Of a stretch of DNA of 64,000 nucleotides, positions 15,042 to 23,977 are shown piece after piece. The stretch covers positions 1 through 64,000 of the forward strand of contig JAFYKF010000009.1 of NCBI GenBank assembly GCA_017537745.1, in the 5' to 3' direction. Source of the DNA: Candidatus Saccharimonadota bacterium. GTDB lineage: Bacteria; Patescibacteriota; Saccharimonadia; Saccharimonadales; Saccharimonadaceae. The notes beneath the pieces were generated by a model. The model had not been told where the DNA came from. It worked only from the letters and a program-made list of their open reading frames with translations, and searched no databases. Within the stretch, counting starts at the first letter, position 1. Each line of letters starts with the position of its first letter. The position numbers and the translations under genes were made by a program.

Positions 15042-15837
15042 TTTTACTCCCCTTTCTTTTCCAAGCTACCGTACCGCGTTCGCGATAAGTGAAAGGATAA
15101 TAAGAAATCCCCCAGAGTTTTTTTACTAAATCGTAGAGATCCTTATGCGCCAGTTCAAACGAATCGCGACCATGTTCTGAAAAATCTTTCACCAACTGAT
15201 AGTACTCAAGCTCATGGGAATCGTCTTCTAATTCGATCCAACCAAGCATAAATGTGGCAATTGATTTGACAAAATCGTAGGCCACGACGTCAGCTATGTC
15301 GTCAGTGAAATTGTAGTAAACCAGCCGATGTTTTTCTGGACTAATGAGATAATCGTCGGGCGAAAAGATCGGATATCTGACTATGGGACTGTCTCCGCCA
15401 GCTGCGATAAGCTCAAAAAAGCCGTAGAGCTTAAAGAGACGTCCCATGATCCAGACACTAGTGCGAGCGTCGATTGTGACATTTGCATGAAGTTTTGCAA
15501 GCGGGGTTAGCTCACTGAGGTCGATATCGGGCATCGTGAGTACGTTGATGCGCCGGTCGTCTTGAGTGGGTTCCATAAACGAAGTTTCAATTTTGGCAAA
15601 GAGCCAGTTGTAGCTTGTTTTTGTACTACCCTCCTTTTTCTCGAATTGCTCAATTTCGTCTGCGAGTAGGCTCATTTGGTAGAGCTTGGCAGATTCTTTG
15701 GCCAGGACATCACCATCTTCGAATGTCTTTGCCACCTTCAGAATCACCGAGTGCCCATCGTCCATCTTGCCAAGGTAAATGCGGAATTTAGAGGATTCGC
15801 CGATGCGATTCCCCACTTCGATATCCCTGACTTTCAA
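15034..15837 (-). CDS. Protein-kinase-fold protein, probably a pseudokinase (operon gene 1)
   Basis: 267 residues from a TTG chosen because AAGGAAGTGGT lies 3-4 bases upstream; a GTG at 15846 is an alternative. The N-lobe is kinase-like: glycine-rich loop IGESSKFRIYLG, Lys34 in VILKVAK and a Glu48 helix. The C-lobe is degenerate: where HxDxxxxN should be there is YPIFSPDDYL, and DFG is replaced by NFT (176-178). It could bind ATP without normal phosphotransfer, or use a non-canonical mechanism. First gene of the operon, transcribed from a promoter at 15917-15925 with a leader of about 70 bases. Confidence 0.65.
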   Translation of the reverse strand: MKVRDIEVGNRIGESSKFRIYLGKMDDGHSVILKVAKTFEDGDVLAKESAKLYQMSLLADEIEQFEKKEGSTKTSYNWLFAKIETSFMEPTQDDRRINVLTMPDIDLSELTPLAKLHANVTIDARTSVWIMGRLFKLYGFFELIAAGGDSPIVRYPIFSPDDYLISPEKHRLVYYNFTDDIADVVAYDFVKSIATFMLGWIELEDDSHELEYYQLVKDFSEHGRDSFELAHKDLYDLVKKLWGISYYPFTYRERGTVAWKRKGSKNG

Positions 15838-15916
15838 TTCAACCACTTCCTTTCCCCAAATAGAATCAAGTTTTAAAAAAACATGCTCCGTGCATTTGGC
15901 ACGGTGCACCACTGCT

Positions 15917-15925
15917 ATTATAACA
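15917..15925 (-). promoter_or_regulatory. Extended -10 promoter of the four-gene operon
   Basis: TGTTATAAT on the minus strand. The leader that follows contains GTGCACCGTGCC...GCACGG, able to form a small hairpin before the ribosome binding site. Confidence 0.6.
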
Positions 15926-15974
15926 TACTTATAGAGAAAAACAAAAAGCGACAAGAGCTGACGCGCTGAAAATT

Positions 15975-15996
15975 ATCCGTGTTACATGACACGGAT
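15975..15996 (-). terminator. Terminator of the giant FISUMP gene
   Basis: ATCCGTGT-TACATG-ACACGGAT hairpin followed on the minus strand by AATTTTC. Confidence 0.65.
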
Positions 15997-16013
15997 ATTT
16001 TCTGACGGCATTT

Positions 16014-19000
16014 TCAATCTCCAGTTCCAGAATGGATCATGCCATCATATACACTATTAAACGGCAACGACTCCCCAGCTGCGGCATTGTTTTCGTTATT
16101 ATTTATGTTATTGGACGGCAACAGTTCTTCAGTTACATCATTATTTTCGCCACCATTCATGTCGTTAGACGGCGACGCTTCCTCAATTACGGCGTTATTT
16201 TCATCATTATTGGTATCGTTAGACGGCGACGCCTCCTCCTCAACTATAACATTATTTTCATTATTATTAATATTATTAGATGGTACCGCTTCTCCAGTCA
16301 CCGTCAAGGTGGAACTACCTGTAATAATGTAGGTCGTTGGATTAGTATTATTAGATCCCAGTGAACCATTCGATGCGGTAGCATAGCTTACAAATCTATA
16401 GCCAGCTCCGTCTAACTCCGTAGTAACAGTATAAGATACGCCGTGTCTCAGAGTGACAGTATCGCCGCTACTTGTTATAGTTTGGGTGTCATAAGCCGGG
16501 TGCGAAATAGTGACGCTAGAAATACCTGACCCGGCAAAGTTGATGGTAGTAGTATAAGTAGGAGTCTCAAGTATACATCTTATAGCTGAGGCATAATTAT
16601 GAGTAAGGCTATTACTCGTCACCATCGTATTTTGCCTTACAAGGAATTGTTGTGGGTTTGAGGAGGTATCTCTTGTCGAAGTCCAAAGATCACCTTGGAA
16701 AGTTGGATCGCTGTTTAAATAACCAGAGAAGAATGTCCCTGCAAAAGGAATAGAGGTTTTGTATTGTACGCTAGAAGGAGAACTTGCATTTCTATAGCTA
16801 TAATAATTGTAGAGACCGTAGAAATCGCCAGCTACATTACCAGTCGGCACATGCCAGCCAGCTGGACAAATATCTCCATCAAGGTCGTAGTAGGAAGATG
16901 GGTTAGAATCTGATTCCGGGATATTGGTTTTATTTGTGCCGTTGCCATAGCAGTACGTACCCGCAGAGAGGGCGCAGTAGTTATATAGAACACCCATTTT
17001 TCCGCTACCATTTCCATAGACGGTGACTGTAGAATTTTTGTCCCATTGAGTGCTACTTTCATTTACGCAAGAACCTGGATAGAGACAAGTGCCAGAGGAG
17101 ACCGACATTGGTACGCTGTAGTAGTCCTGGCTACTACTGGTCCAAGCCTCGCTGTTTAAGGCAGCAGTAGGATATTGGTCGTTTACGGTACCACCGCCGT
17201 TCTTGAGATAATTAAGTGCCGTAGCGGAGGCGTTGGTATTTGATGCGGTCACATTAGCCAGTGTATTGCTATCACCTAGGTCTAGCCTCAAATTATCTAG
17301 CATCCAAAGACGACCGTCGGCTAGTTTAGAAACACAATAAGGCTCACCATCACGAGAATCTCGTAAGTAATAAGGTTGTTCAGTAATTAATGTGCCTAGA
17401 ACAGTAGTATAGTTGCTGGTATTAATTTCTTGCATATACGTAATATTCGGAACCGGAGTACTGCAAGACGCTGGTGGATCTGGCCCTAAGTAAGCTTGGC
17501 TAGTGACGCTAAGCTCCGCAGCGCCACTAATCGAATAGGTAGTTGTAGCGCTTGAAGTGGACCCTAAATTACCATTTGCAGAAGTAGACCAGCTACTAAA
17601 TGTGTAATCAACGGAGAAACTAGACGCAATAGTATAATTGACACCGCCATACAAGTTTATAGTGACCGTTGCGGTGCCGTCCCCATTATTATTATTGTTG
17701 GTAACTGTCTCGGTACCATAATCTTCGTGATAGAAGCTAACACTAGACGTGTTAGCGTCAAGATTTACTGTGACCGCATAGGTAGTAGCTTGGCTCACGG
17801 AAAGTGTAAGGGTAGTGTCGTCAACGATAGCAAAAGTAGTAGGATTCTGGTTGGAATTTCCTATGGTGCCACTAGTTCCAGCAGTCCAGGCATCTAATAT
17901 GTAGCCTTGTGAAAAATTGGCTGTTATGGTATACGTAGCGCCTTTAGCTAAACTGACAGTATTATTTGCCGTCGTTGCGGTTACGGTACCGAAATTATTG
18001 CTAGTAAATGTAACTTTACTTACATTTTGTGGGAATGTCACTGTGACACTATTATAGACTGTAGCGGTACCATTAAAGACACATCTGACTGCGAAACCCT
18101 CCCACTTATTGTAAGGATTTACGCTCGCTTGCAATAGCCCATCTGTGTATCCTAATTGATGGGCCCTGCCATTGTCTTTCGTTGTCGCAGTCCACATCAT
18201 TCCATTAGAAAAACTCGAACTCCTTTTATTGCTGTTGTATTCACCAGACCAGACAAAATTGTTTGGATATGCACGCCAGATGAGATCCGAACTGTCTGAA
18301 TTATTATTGATGGTTGCGTTTAATGTGTTATATTCGCCACCACTGCCACCGGTTGGCAAATGCCAGTCAGTGGGACAAATATCCCCAGCAACCACGCCAT
18401 CATGGTTTGGACCACTTTGCTCCGTAGTGCTAAAGACACCATTCCCGGCAGTGGCAGTATACCAGTTATAGTAAACGCCATAAGAATACCATCCGCTTGT
18501 CGCATCGTCATTGGTGTAAGATTGCGTCAAAGTCCTATCTAGGTTATTTGCGTTATATTGAATTTGATCTAAGCAATCAGGACTTCTGACATTACAAAGT
18601 GTATTTAAGGACTGAGTATTGCTATCATTCGAAGCTGATACGAAACCGGCAACTGGGTTGTTGGTATTCTGAGCGGTAATAGTGGCTGTTCCAGGATCGA
18701 GGCGGAGATTTTCGACAATCCAGCATCTATCATCACCTAGTTTAGCTACGGCGTAAGTTTGATTGTCGCGAGTATCCGTTAATGCTATTACGTCATTCTG
18801 GACCATCGAATTACAACCAGTCCAACTCTGAAGATTGCCAGAAGAAGGTACCCACTTAGCATATAGTTTCAACCCTGAAGAACTAAGGTCGCCAGTCGAA
18901 ATGGTGGCATTTGGGCCATAAACCACATCTCCAGTTTCTGTAGTCCAACCAGCAAACCCATAACCTGTTCTTGAGAAGTTAGGCGGAACAAGCGTGGCAG

Positions 19001-22000
19001 TGCTATTAGATGTAGCGGATTGGTTTGCCATAGTGCTGATGCCTCCATTTGCGCCATTTTCAAAGTAGCAAATGTATCCTGCTGGACAAGTGTCTTCTTG
19101 GAAAACGACGTAAATCGTCTTGGTGGTGGATTGTCCAGAGCTATTAACCGTAATAGTACTCGGAGTAAAGGTGCCAGTAGCGGCATCATAGGCATAATCC
19201 GGAGTAGTTTCACCACTAGCATCGCTGTAGCCAAGGAACGTGTAACCATTGAGAGAAGGAATTGTGCTAGTAGAAATAGTGAATTCATAGGAATTGTTTT
19301 TGCTGTTCGTAGTTTCGTCTTCCGGAATAACGACCGAGTAAGTATCAGCGTCATAATCGAGAATATATTCCAACTGTACGATGGATGAACCTGGGTAAAT
19401 GCAACGTACGGCGAAAGCATCCCACTTCTTAAATGATCCCGCAGGTGTAGGGTTGCCAGAAACGATGCCGAGCCGGTAGGCATTAAGATTGCCGTCAGGC
19501 GTGGCGCTCCAATAACGACCATAACTATTGCGCCCACCCGGTGTATTATAATTGTAGTCACCAGAATAAATAAAGTTATCGGGAAATTTTACCAACCCAC
19601 TATCTGAAGTCGTAGAACCACCGTTGGCTAAATTATTTAGGTTTACAAATTCACCATTCTCGCCACCAGTCGGCAAGCGCCATCCGGCTGGACAGATATC
19701 ACCGGCTACATCAGTACTGCTTGTATTATAAGTGCCATTGCCAGCCGAAGCAGTATACCAATTATACATCACACCATAGCTATACCAAGATCTATCTACG
19801 CTATTATTGTTGTGCGCCGGAGTAAGGTTGCGGTTTAGTGCATTTGTATTGAAGCGGATTGTGTCTATACAGGTGTCATTATCACCATTGCATAGCGTAT
19901 TGGAACTAGCAGAATTTTGGGCAGCCGTAATAAAGTCGGCAGTAGGTGAATTGGTATTACTACTAGTAAAGGTGGTAGTGGAAGGATCAAGACGAAGATT
20001 CTCTGTCATCCAGCAATTTCCATCTTCTAGTCTGGTCACAGAATATACGTTATTATCACGTATATCTCTGAGTGCAATAAACTCACCAAATTCCATATTT
20101 TCACATTGAGCCGAACCGAATGACTGCATTGTGTAATTAGTATCTGCTGGCAACCATACTGCATAGAAAGTGATTTGGTTATTTTGATCAGCATTTGCGA
20201 GAAAGTTGCTATCGACGGTGATGGCCTGATTTGGCCCATAAATTGTCACTGCCTGGCCGTTTAATAGCTTGGCACCAGCACCACTATCTAGGCTCCAGCC
20301 CGCAAATCCATAGCCAGTGCGGGAGTAATTAGAAGATACCAATGTTCTTTGGCCCAATTCCAAATTATAGACCGTAGCGTTTGTCATAGTGCCAGCATCA
20401 GAGCCATTGCCATCATAAACCAAACTATATACTGAACGCCAAGTGGCGTACAAAGTGAGGGTTTGACCTTCGGCAATACCCATTCGATCAGCGGCAGTAG
20501 CTACCGAACCACCCTCGTCCACAACAACACCAGTGCCATCAGCGGCAGTATTCCAGCCAACGAACTGATAATGCGTTCTTGTGTATGCATTATTTGCGGC
20601 TAGCGCAGTGTTGAAATCAACATTGGTTTCGTCCGACATCGTGCCGGTGCCGCCGTTGGCATCATAATGAATGTTGCCGATGACATGATATCCTGGATTA
20701 AATAAACAACGCACAGTCTGTCCACGCACTTTTGCTGTACCGTTAGAATTCATGTTGACGCCATCAGGTTTTAACCAAAGGTTGACAGTGTTAGATGCGC
20801 TAACTACATTAGTAGTAGCATAGCTGCTAGAAGTACCACGATTATAACCAGCTTCACTCCGATATTCACCACTAAGAATGAAGTTATAAGGATAGGTGCG
20901 CCAACGCTTCGAAGCGGCTAGACCGCCTGAAGAATCAGAGGGTTGGTTGGTACCATTTCCACCCATAGTAACATCAAGAATCGCCAAATCGCCGACATTG
21001 CCATAGCCAGACGGTAGTCGCCAATTGGCTGGACAAATATCGCCAGCGGCAGACGCACCCGCAGTACTTAGGCCGTAAGTGCCATTTCCGGCAGTAGCAG
21101 TATACCAGTTGTAATAATGCCCATAAGAATACCAAGAAGCGGAGTTAGTGTTTGCATTGTACGAAGCAGTCAAGTTACGATTTGTATTATTAGTATTAAA
21201 CTTTATCTGATTATTGCAAGTAGCGTTATTATTGGTGCAAAAACTATTTGAAGACGCAGGATGATTGGTGTTGACCGCTGTCGAAAAATCTGCGGATGGC
21301 TTATTGGTGTTCAAATTCGTAATCGACAAATTCTGATTATTTAAATCTAGACGCAAATTCTCAATCATCCAACATTGATTGTCGGCAAATTTAACTACAG
21401 CATATGTGTTCTGGTCACGAGTATCCGTAAGAGCAGTAATACTATTCCGAGCCATAATCAAATCACCGGTGACATCATCATAGCGAATAGCCGTCATGTC
21501 GTTGCAGCCATTCCAGCCTTGTAGGTTCCCTGAGGAACGTATCCAACGAGCATAAAGCTGTAGTCCCCTAACAGAAAGATCTCCAGTGGTAATTGTTTGG
21601 TTTGGACCATAATTAGTGCCTGAACCATCCGGCTCGGTGTTCCAGCCTGCAAAACCATAACCTGGGCGAGAGAAATTGGAAGCCAATAAGTTGATATCTG
21701 AGTTTGAACTAGCAGATTGATCCGCCATTGCTCCAGTATCATCATCATAGTTGCCGTCATAGCAAATGCTATTTGCTGGGCAAGGCACAACGTTTGCCGT
21801 GATGGCAATTTCAAAAGTGTTGCTGTAACTACCAGGTTGAGTCAAAGCAGGAACTTTAACGCCGAAAGTCAGTGTATGGCTATTGCTGCCAGAAGTTGAA
21901 GTTTGGAATAACACGGCGGGGGCCTCAAGGGGTTCTGGCACCGGTAAATAGTTCGCTCCACCATCTACGCTGTACCCATAGCCGTCACTAATTGAACCAA

Positions 22001-22310
22001 CTGGGATGCTAGATGAACCACTCGGCAAGGTGAAAGTAGGAATGGTTTTTGTATTATCTTGCTCATGAACCAAAGCAGAAGAATCGCCAATGGTGATTAA
22101 TCCGATTTTATATCCAATCGAATTGGAAGTAGAAGCAGTGATGGTCTGGCTCTCGGTGCCAAATTGATTTACGGCAAGGCTCAGTTGAACAGAATTAGAA
22201 GAAAGCGAAATCGATAAATTCGAGTCAGCAAAAACCGCCTGACTGGTGAAAAGTAGGCTGACAAATGAGAGTACAATTAAAATTATTAGTTTTTTTATCG
22301 GACCCCTCAC
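16014..22310 (-). CDS. Giant secreted FISUMP / InlB-repeat surface protein
   Basis: About 2098 residues. I choose GTG at 22310, after GGAGAGAGG and overlapping the stop of a 9-codon upstream ORF. A signal peptide follows (KKLIILIVLSFVSLLFTSQAVFA). Then come an N-terminal beta domain, several Listeria-Bacteroides (InlB B) repeats such as FSRPGYGFAGW and YARW, and four FISUMP domains marked by DTRDQNTYAVVKFADNQCWM, RDNNVYSVTRLEDGNCWM and variants, each with a WRLP or WHLP motif after CPA or CP. Three divergent InlB-type repeats with FSQGYILDAW-like motifs also occur. The C-terminus is a five-unit acidic N/E/S repeat with no membrane anchor. Probably an extracellular adhesin or host-contact protein; binding partner unknown. 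Confidence 0.85.
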   Translation of the reverse strand: MRGPIKKLIILIVLSFVSLLFTSQAVFADSNLSISLSSNSVQLSLAVNQFGTESQTITASTSNSIGYKIGLITIGDSSALVHEQDNTKTIPTFTLPSGSSSIPVGSISDGYGYSVDGGANYLPVPEPLEAPAVLFQTSTSGSNSHTLTFGVKVPALTQPGSYSNTFEIAITANVVPCPANSICYDGNYDDDTGAMADQSASSNSDINLLASNFSRPGYGFAGWNTEPDGSGTNYGPNQTITTGDLSVRGLQLYARWIRSSGNLQGWNGCNDMTAIRYDDVTGDLIMARNSITALTDTRDQNTYAVVKFADNQCWMIENLRLDLNNQNLSITNLNTNKPSADFSTAVNTNHPASSNSFCTNNNATCNNQIKFNTNNTNRNLTASYNANTNSASWYSYGHYYNWYTATAGNGTYGLSTAGASAAGDICPANWRLPSGYGNVGDLAILDVTMGGNGTNQPSDSSGGLAASKRWRTYPYNFILSGEYRSEAGYNRGTSSSYATTNVVSASNTVNLWLKPDGVNMNSNGTAKVRGQTVRCLFNPGYHVIGNIHYDANGGTGTMSDETNVDFNTALAANNAYTRTHYQFVGWNTAADGTGVVVDEGGSVATAADRMGIAEGQTLTLYATWRSVYSLVYDGNGSDAGTMTNATVYNLELGQRTLVSSNYSRTGYGFAGWSLDSGAGAKLLNGQAVTIYGPNQAITVDSNFLANADQNNQITFYAVWLPADTNYTMQSFGSAQCENMEFGEFIALRDIRDNNVYSVTRLEDGNCWMTENLRLDPSTTTFTSSNTNSPTADFITAAQNSASSNTLCNGDNDTCIDTIRFNTNALNRNLTPAHNNNSVDRSWYSYGVMYNWYTASAGNGTYNTSSTDVAGDICPAGWRLPTGGENGEFVNLNNLANGGSTTSDSGLVKFPDNFIYSGDYNYNTPGGRNSYGRYWSATPDGNLNAYRLGIVSGNPTPAGSFKKWDAFAVRCIYPGSSIVQLEYILDYDADTYSVVIPEDETTNSKNNSYEFTISTSTIPSLNGYTFLGYSDASGETTPDYAYDAATGTFTPSTITVNSSGQSTTKTIYVVFQEDTCPAGYICYFENGANGGISTMANQSATSNSTATLVPPNFSRTGYGFAGWTTETGDVVYGPNATISTGDLSSSGLKLYAKWVPSSGNLQSWTGCNSMVQNDVIALTDTRDNQTYAVAKLGDDRCWIVENLRLDPGTATITAQNTNNPVAGFVSASNDSNTQSLNTLCNVRSPDCLDQIQYNANNLDRTLTQSYTNDDATSGWYSYGVYYNWYTATAGNGVFSTTEQSGPNHDGVVAGDICPTDWHLPTGGSGGEYNTLNATINNNSDSSDLIWRAYPNNFVWSGEYNSNKRSSSFSNGMMWTATTKDNGRAHQLGYTDGLLQASVNPYNKWEGFAVRCVFNGTATVYNSVTVTFPQNVSKVTFTSNNFGTVTATTANNTVSLAKGATYTITANFSQGYILDAWTAGTSGTIGNSNQNPTTFAIVDDTTLTLSVSQATTYAVTVNLDANTSSVSFYHEDYGTETVTNNNNNGDGTATVTINLYGGVNYTIASSFSVDYTFSSWSTSANGNLGSTSSATTTYSISGAAELSVTSQAYLGPDPPASCSTPVPNITYMQEINTSNYTTVLGTLITEQPYYLRDSRDGEPYCVSKLADGRLWMLDNLRLDLGDSNTLANVTASNTNASATALNYLKNGGGTVNDQYPTAALNSEAWTSSSQDYYSVPMSVSSGTCLYPGSCVNESSTQWDKNSTVTVYGNGSGKMGVLYNYCALSAGTYCYGNGTNKTNIPESDSNPSSYYDLDGDICPAGWHVPTGNVAGDFYGLYNYYSYRNASSPSSVQYKTSIPFAGTFFSGYLNSDPTFQGDLWTSTRDTSSNPQQFLVRQNTMVTSNSLTHNYASAIRCILETPTYTTTINFAGSGISSVTISHPAYDTQTITSSGDTVTLRHGVSYTVTTELDGAGYRFVSYATASNGSLGSNNTNPTTYIITGSSTLTVTGEAVPSNNINNNENNVIVEEEASPSNDTNNDENNAVIEEASPSNDMNGGENNDVTEELLPSNNINNNENNAAAGESLPFNSVYDGMIHSGTGD
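16066..16294 (-). repeat. Five imperfect tandem repeats at the 3' end of the giant FISUMP gene
   Basis: Units of about 50-54 bases encode variations on SPSNDxNxxENNxVxEE. The repeat number may vary between strains by slippage. Confidence 0.8.
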
Positions 22311-22336
22311 AGGCCCTCTCTCCAATACTCTCGCAT
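22307..22336 (-). CDS. Nine-codon upstream ORF coupled to the giant FISUMP gene
   Basis: ATG at 22336 sits exactly six bases after TGCTATAAT, the leaderless spacing seen at other genes. It encodes MREYWREGL and ends in TGA at 22309-22307, which overlaps the GTG start (22310-22308) of the 2098-residue protein. A ribosome ending here could restart directly. It may be a chance ORF. Confidence 0.45.
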   Translation of the reverse strand: MREYWREGL

Positions 22337-22342
22337 AAATCT

Positions 22343-22351
22343 ATTATAGCA
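22343..22351 (-). promoter_or_regulatory. Extended -10 promoter of the giant FISUMP gene
   Basis: TGCTATAAT on the minus strand, six bases before the ATG of the nine-codon ORF. Confidence 0.7.
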
Positions 22352-22433
22352 TAATCACAATAAAAAAATCAATGGTATTACAATTAATTAATCTATTCTC
22401 TTGCCAAAAATTGGTATTTATAAGGGTATAACA

Positions 22434-22442
22434 TGGTATAAT
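22434..22442 (+). promoter_or_regulatory. Extended -10 promoter of the spermidine-synthase-like gene
   Basis: TGGTATAAT, seven bases before the ATG at 22450; near-leaderless. Confidence 0.65.
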
Positions 22443-22449
22443 CTTGGAT

Positions 22450-23970
22450 ATGAAGCGAAGTATTGCTAGAATCAGAGAACATTTTAGGAATAAAATCGAC
22501 TATATAATCTTATTTGTACTAAATTCTGCAGAAATGATATTAGAACTAGTAGCCGCCCGTTTGTTATCACCGTATTTTGGTAACAGTAATTTTGTTTGGA
22601 CTGCCATCATTGGCATTATATTACTAGCCACAAGTCTTGGGAACGTCGTCGGTGGCAAAATTGCTTCATGGAAAAATCCTAAATTTTGGGTAGGTTCCAT
22701 TTTGCTTCTCGCTTCCATTTACATATCGTTTACACCAATAATTGACGCACCAATTTTGCAATCAATCAAAGACGTAGAAATGGGCGTACAAATTTCGTCA
22801 ATCGTGGGCAGCATAATTTTCTTCCTAATACCATCTATTATTCTTGGCACCATCACACCAGTTATTATGAAAGAAAGAATCGGCAACAGTAAAGATAAAG
22901 GCAAAGAATCTGGCCGCATCACGGCAACGATAGCAATAGGCAGTCTCGCAGGGACATTCTTAGGCGGTTTTCTGCTAATTCCGGCCTTAGGGACAAAATT
23001 GATTTTTTCTCTGCTCGGTGCAATAATTATTCCAGCGGTTATTCTCTTGAGGCCTCTGCGTGGCGTAAAAATCAAAAAATACAAAATTAGTTTTACTACG
23101 ATATTATTTATAGCCATAATGACGAGCGTGATTTCGGTTGTGGTGGCAAACTTCGGCACCAAATATGACGCAATAAGTATCGATACAGAATATGGCAGAA
23201 TCATCATCGAAGACGGCCAATCCGACGGAGAGGACATAAGATATTACCGGCAAAGCGGAGCATATTCATCTGCTACTTATTTAGATGAAGAACGCAAATT
23301 CGAATTAGTATTTGATTATCTTAAAAAATACGATATGATGTTTGATTATCTTGATGTCAAACAGGTGGCAATGATTGGTGGCGCAGCATACCAATATCCG
23401 AAATATTTTATCTCACACTATCTAGATAAAAAAATGGATGTGATCGAAATAGATCCAGTATCTACGGAAATTGCGAAAAAATATTTCTACTTAGATGATT
23501 TAATCAGTACTTACGGCGAAGAGCGTCTTGGGCTTTATAATGATGATGGCAGAGTATTTTTGTCAAATATTAATAAAAAGTATGACGCCATCTTAAATGA
23601 TGCTTTTTCGGGCGAAGTTCCAGTTGGCATCTTAGCCACATTGGAGGCTGCTGAGACAATCAAACAACAATTAAACCCCGACGGTGTCTATATGTCGAAT
23701 ATTTTAAGCGCAATAGAAGGTGATGGCGGCAGATTCTTGCGCGCTGAGATAAAAACTCTAAAGAAGGTTTTTAAGCATGTTTACGTAGTGCAAGTAAATG
23801 AAGGTACAACGAGAAAAGATTTTACCAACTGGATGGTGATTGCTACAGATAATGACAAACACCAGCCAGAAACAATTATCGAAGTCGATTTAAGCGATGA
23901 TGATATAGTATTGACGGACGATTATAACCCAATTGATAGTTTGATTTCGACAAGATATCACGATAATTAG
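22450..23970 (+). CDS. Membrane-fused spermidine-synthase-like protein
   Basis: 506 residues from ATG 22450, preferred to TTG 22444 because of the promoter spacing. Residues about 15-240 hold seven or so membrane helices (MFS-like, with SLAGTFLGGFLLIPALGTK). Residues 250-500 form a Rossmann methyltransferase-like domain of the spermidine synthase family: VAMIGGAAYQYPKYF, VIEIDPVSTEIAKKYF, NDDGRVFL and YDAILNDAFSG. Soluble SpeE transfers aminopropyl groups from decarboxylated S-adenosylmethionine; membrane-fused homologues are widespread and mostly untested. The usual GGGDG nucleotide loop is GGAAY here, so activity is uncertain. It lies between two giant surface-protein genes, divergent from one and convergent with the other. 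Confidence 0.82.
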   Translation: MKRSIARIREHFRNKIDYIILFVLNSAEMILELVAARLLSPYFGNSNFVWTAIIGIILLATSLGNVVGGKIASWKNPKFWVGSILLLASIYISFTPIIDAPILQSIKDVEMGVQISSIVGSIIFFLIPSIILGTITPVIMKERIGNSKDKGKESGRITATIAIGSLAGTFLGGFLLIPALGTKLIFSLLGAIIIPAVILLRPLRGVKIKKYKISFTTILFIAIMTSVISVVVANFGTKYDAISIDTEYGRIIIEDGQSDGEDIRYYRQSGAYSSATYLDEERKFELVFDYLKKYDMMFDYLDVKQVAMIGGAAYQYPKYFISHYLDKKMDVIEIDPVSTEIAKKYFYLDDLISTYGEERLGLYNDDGRVFLSNINKKYDAILNDAFSGEVPVGILATLEAAETIKQQLNPDGVYMSNILSAIEGDGGRFLRAEIKTLKKVFKHVYVVQVNEGTTRKDFTNWMVIATDNDKHQPETIIEVDLSDDDIVLTDDYNPIDSLISTRYHDN

Positions 23971-23977
23971 TCAAAAG

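Noticed and set aside
14241-15092. 283-residue plus-strand ORF
   Set aside because: Lies antisense to the vWA gene, whose MIDAS motif proves the minus-strand frame.
16066-16294. CRISPR array suspected from regular repeats
   Set aside because: The repeats are in-frame protein-coding variants with no unique spacers between identical repeats.
22326-22449. Perfect -35 boxes for the two divergent promoters
   Set aside because: TTGCCA and TTGGTA occur but with 20-base spacers; the extended -10 motif explains both promoters better.
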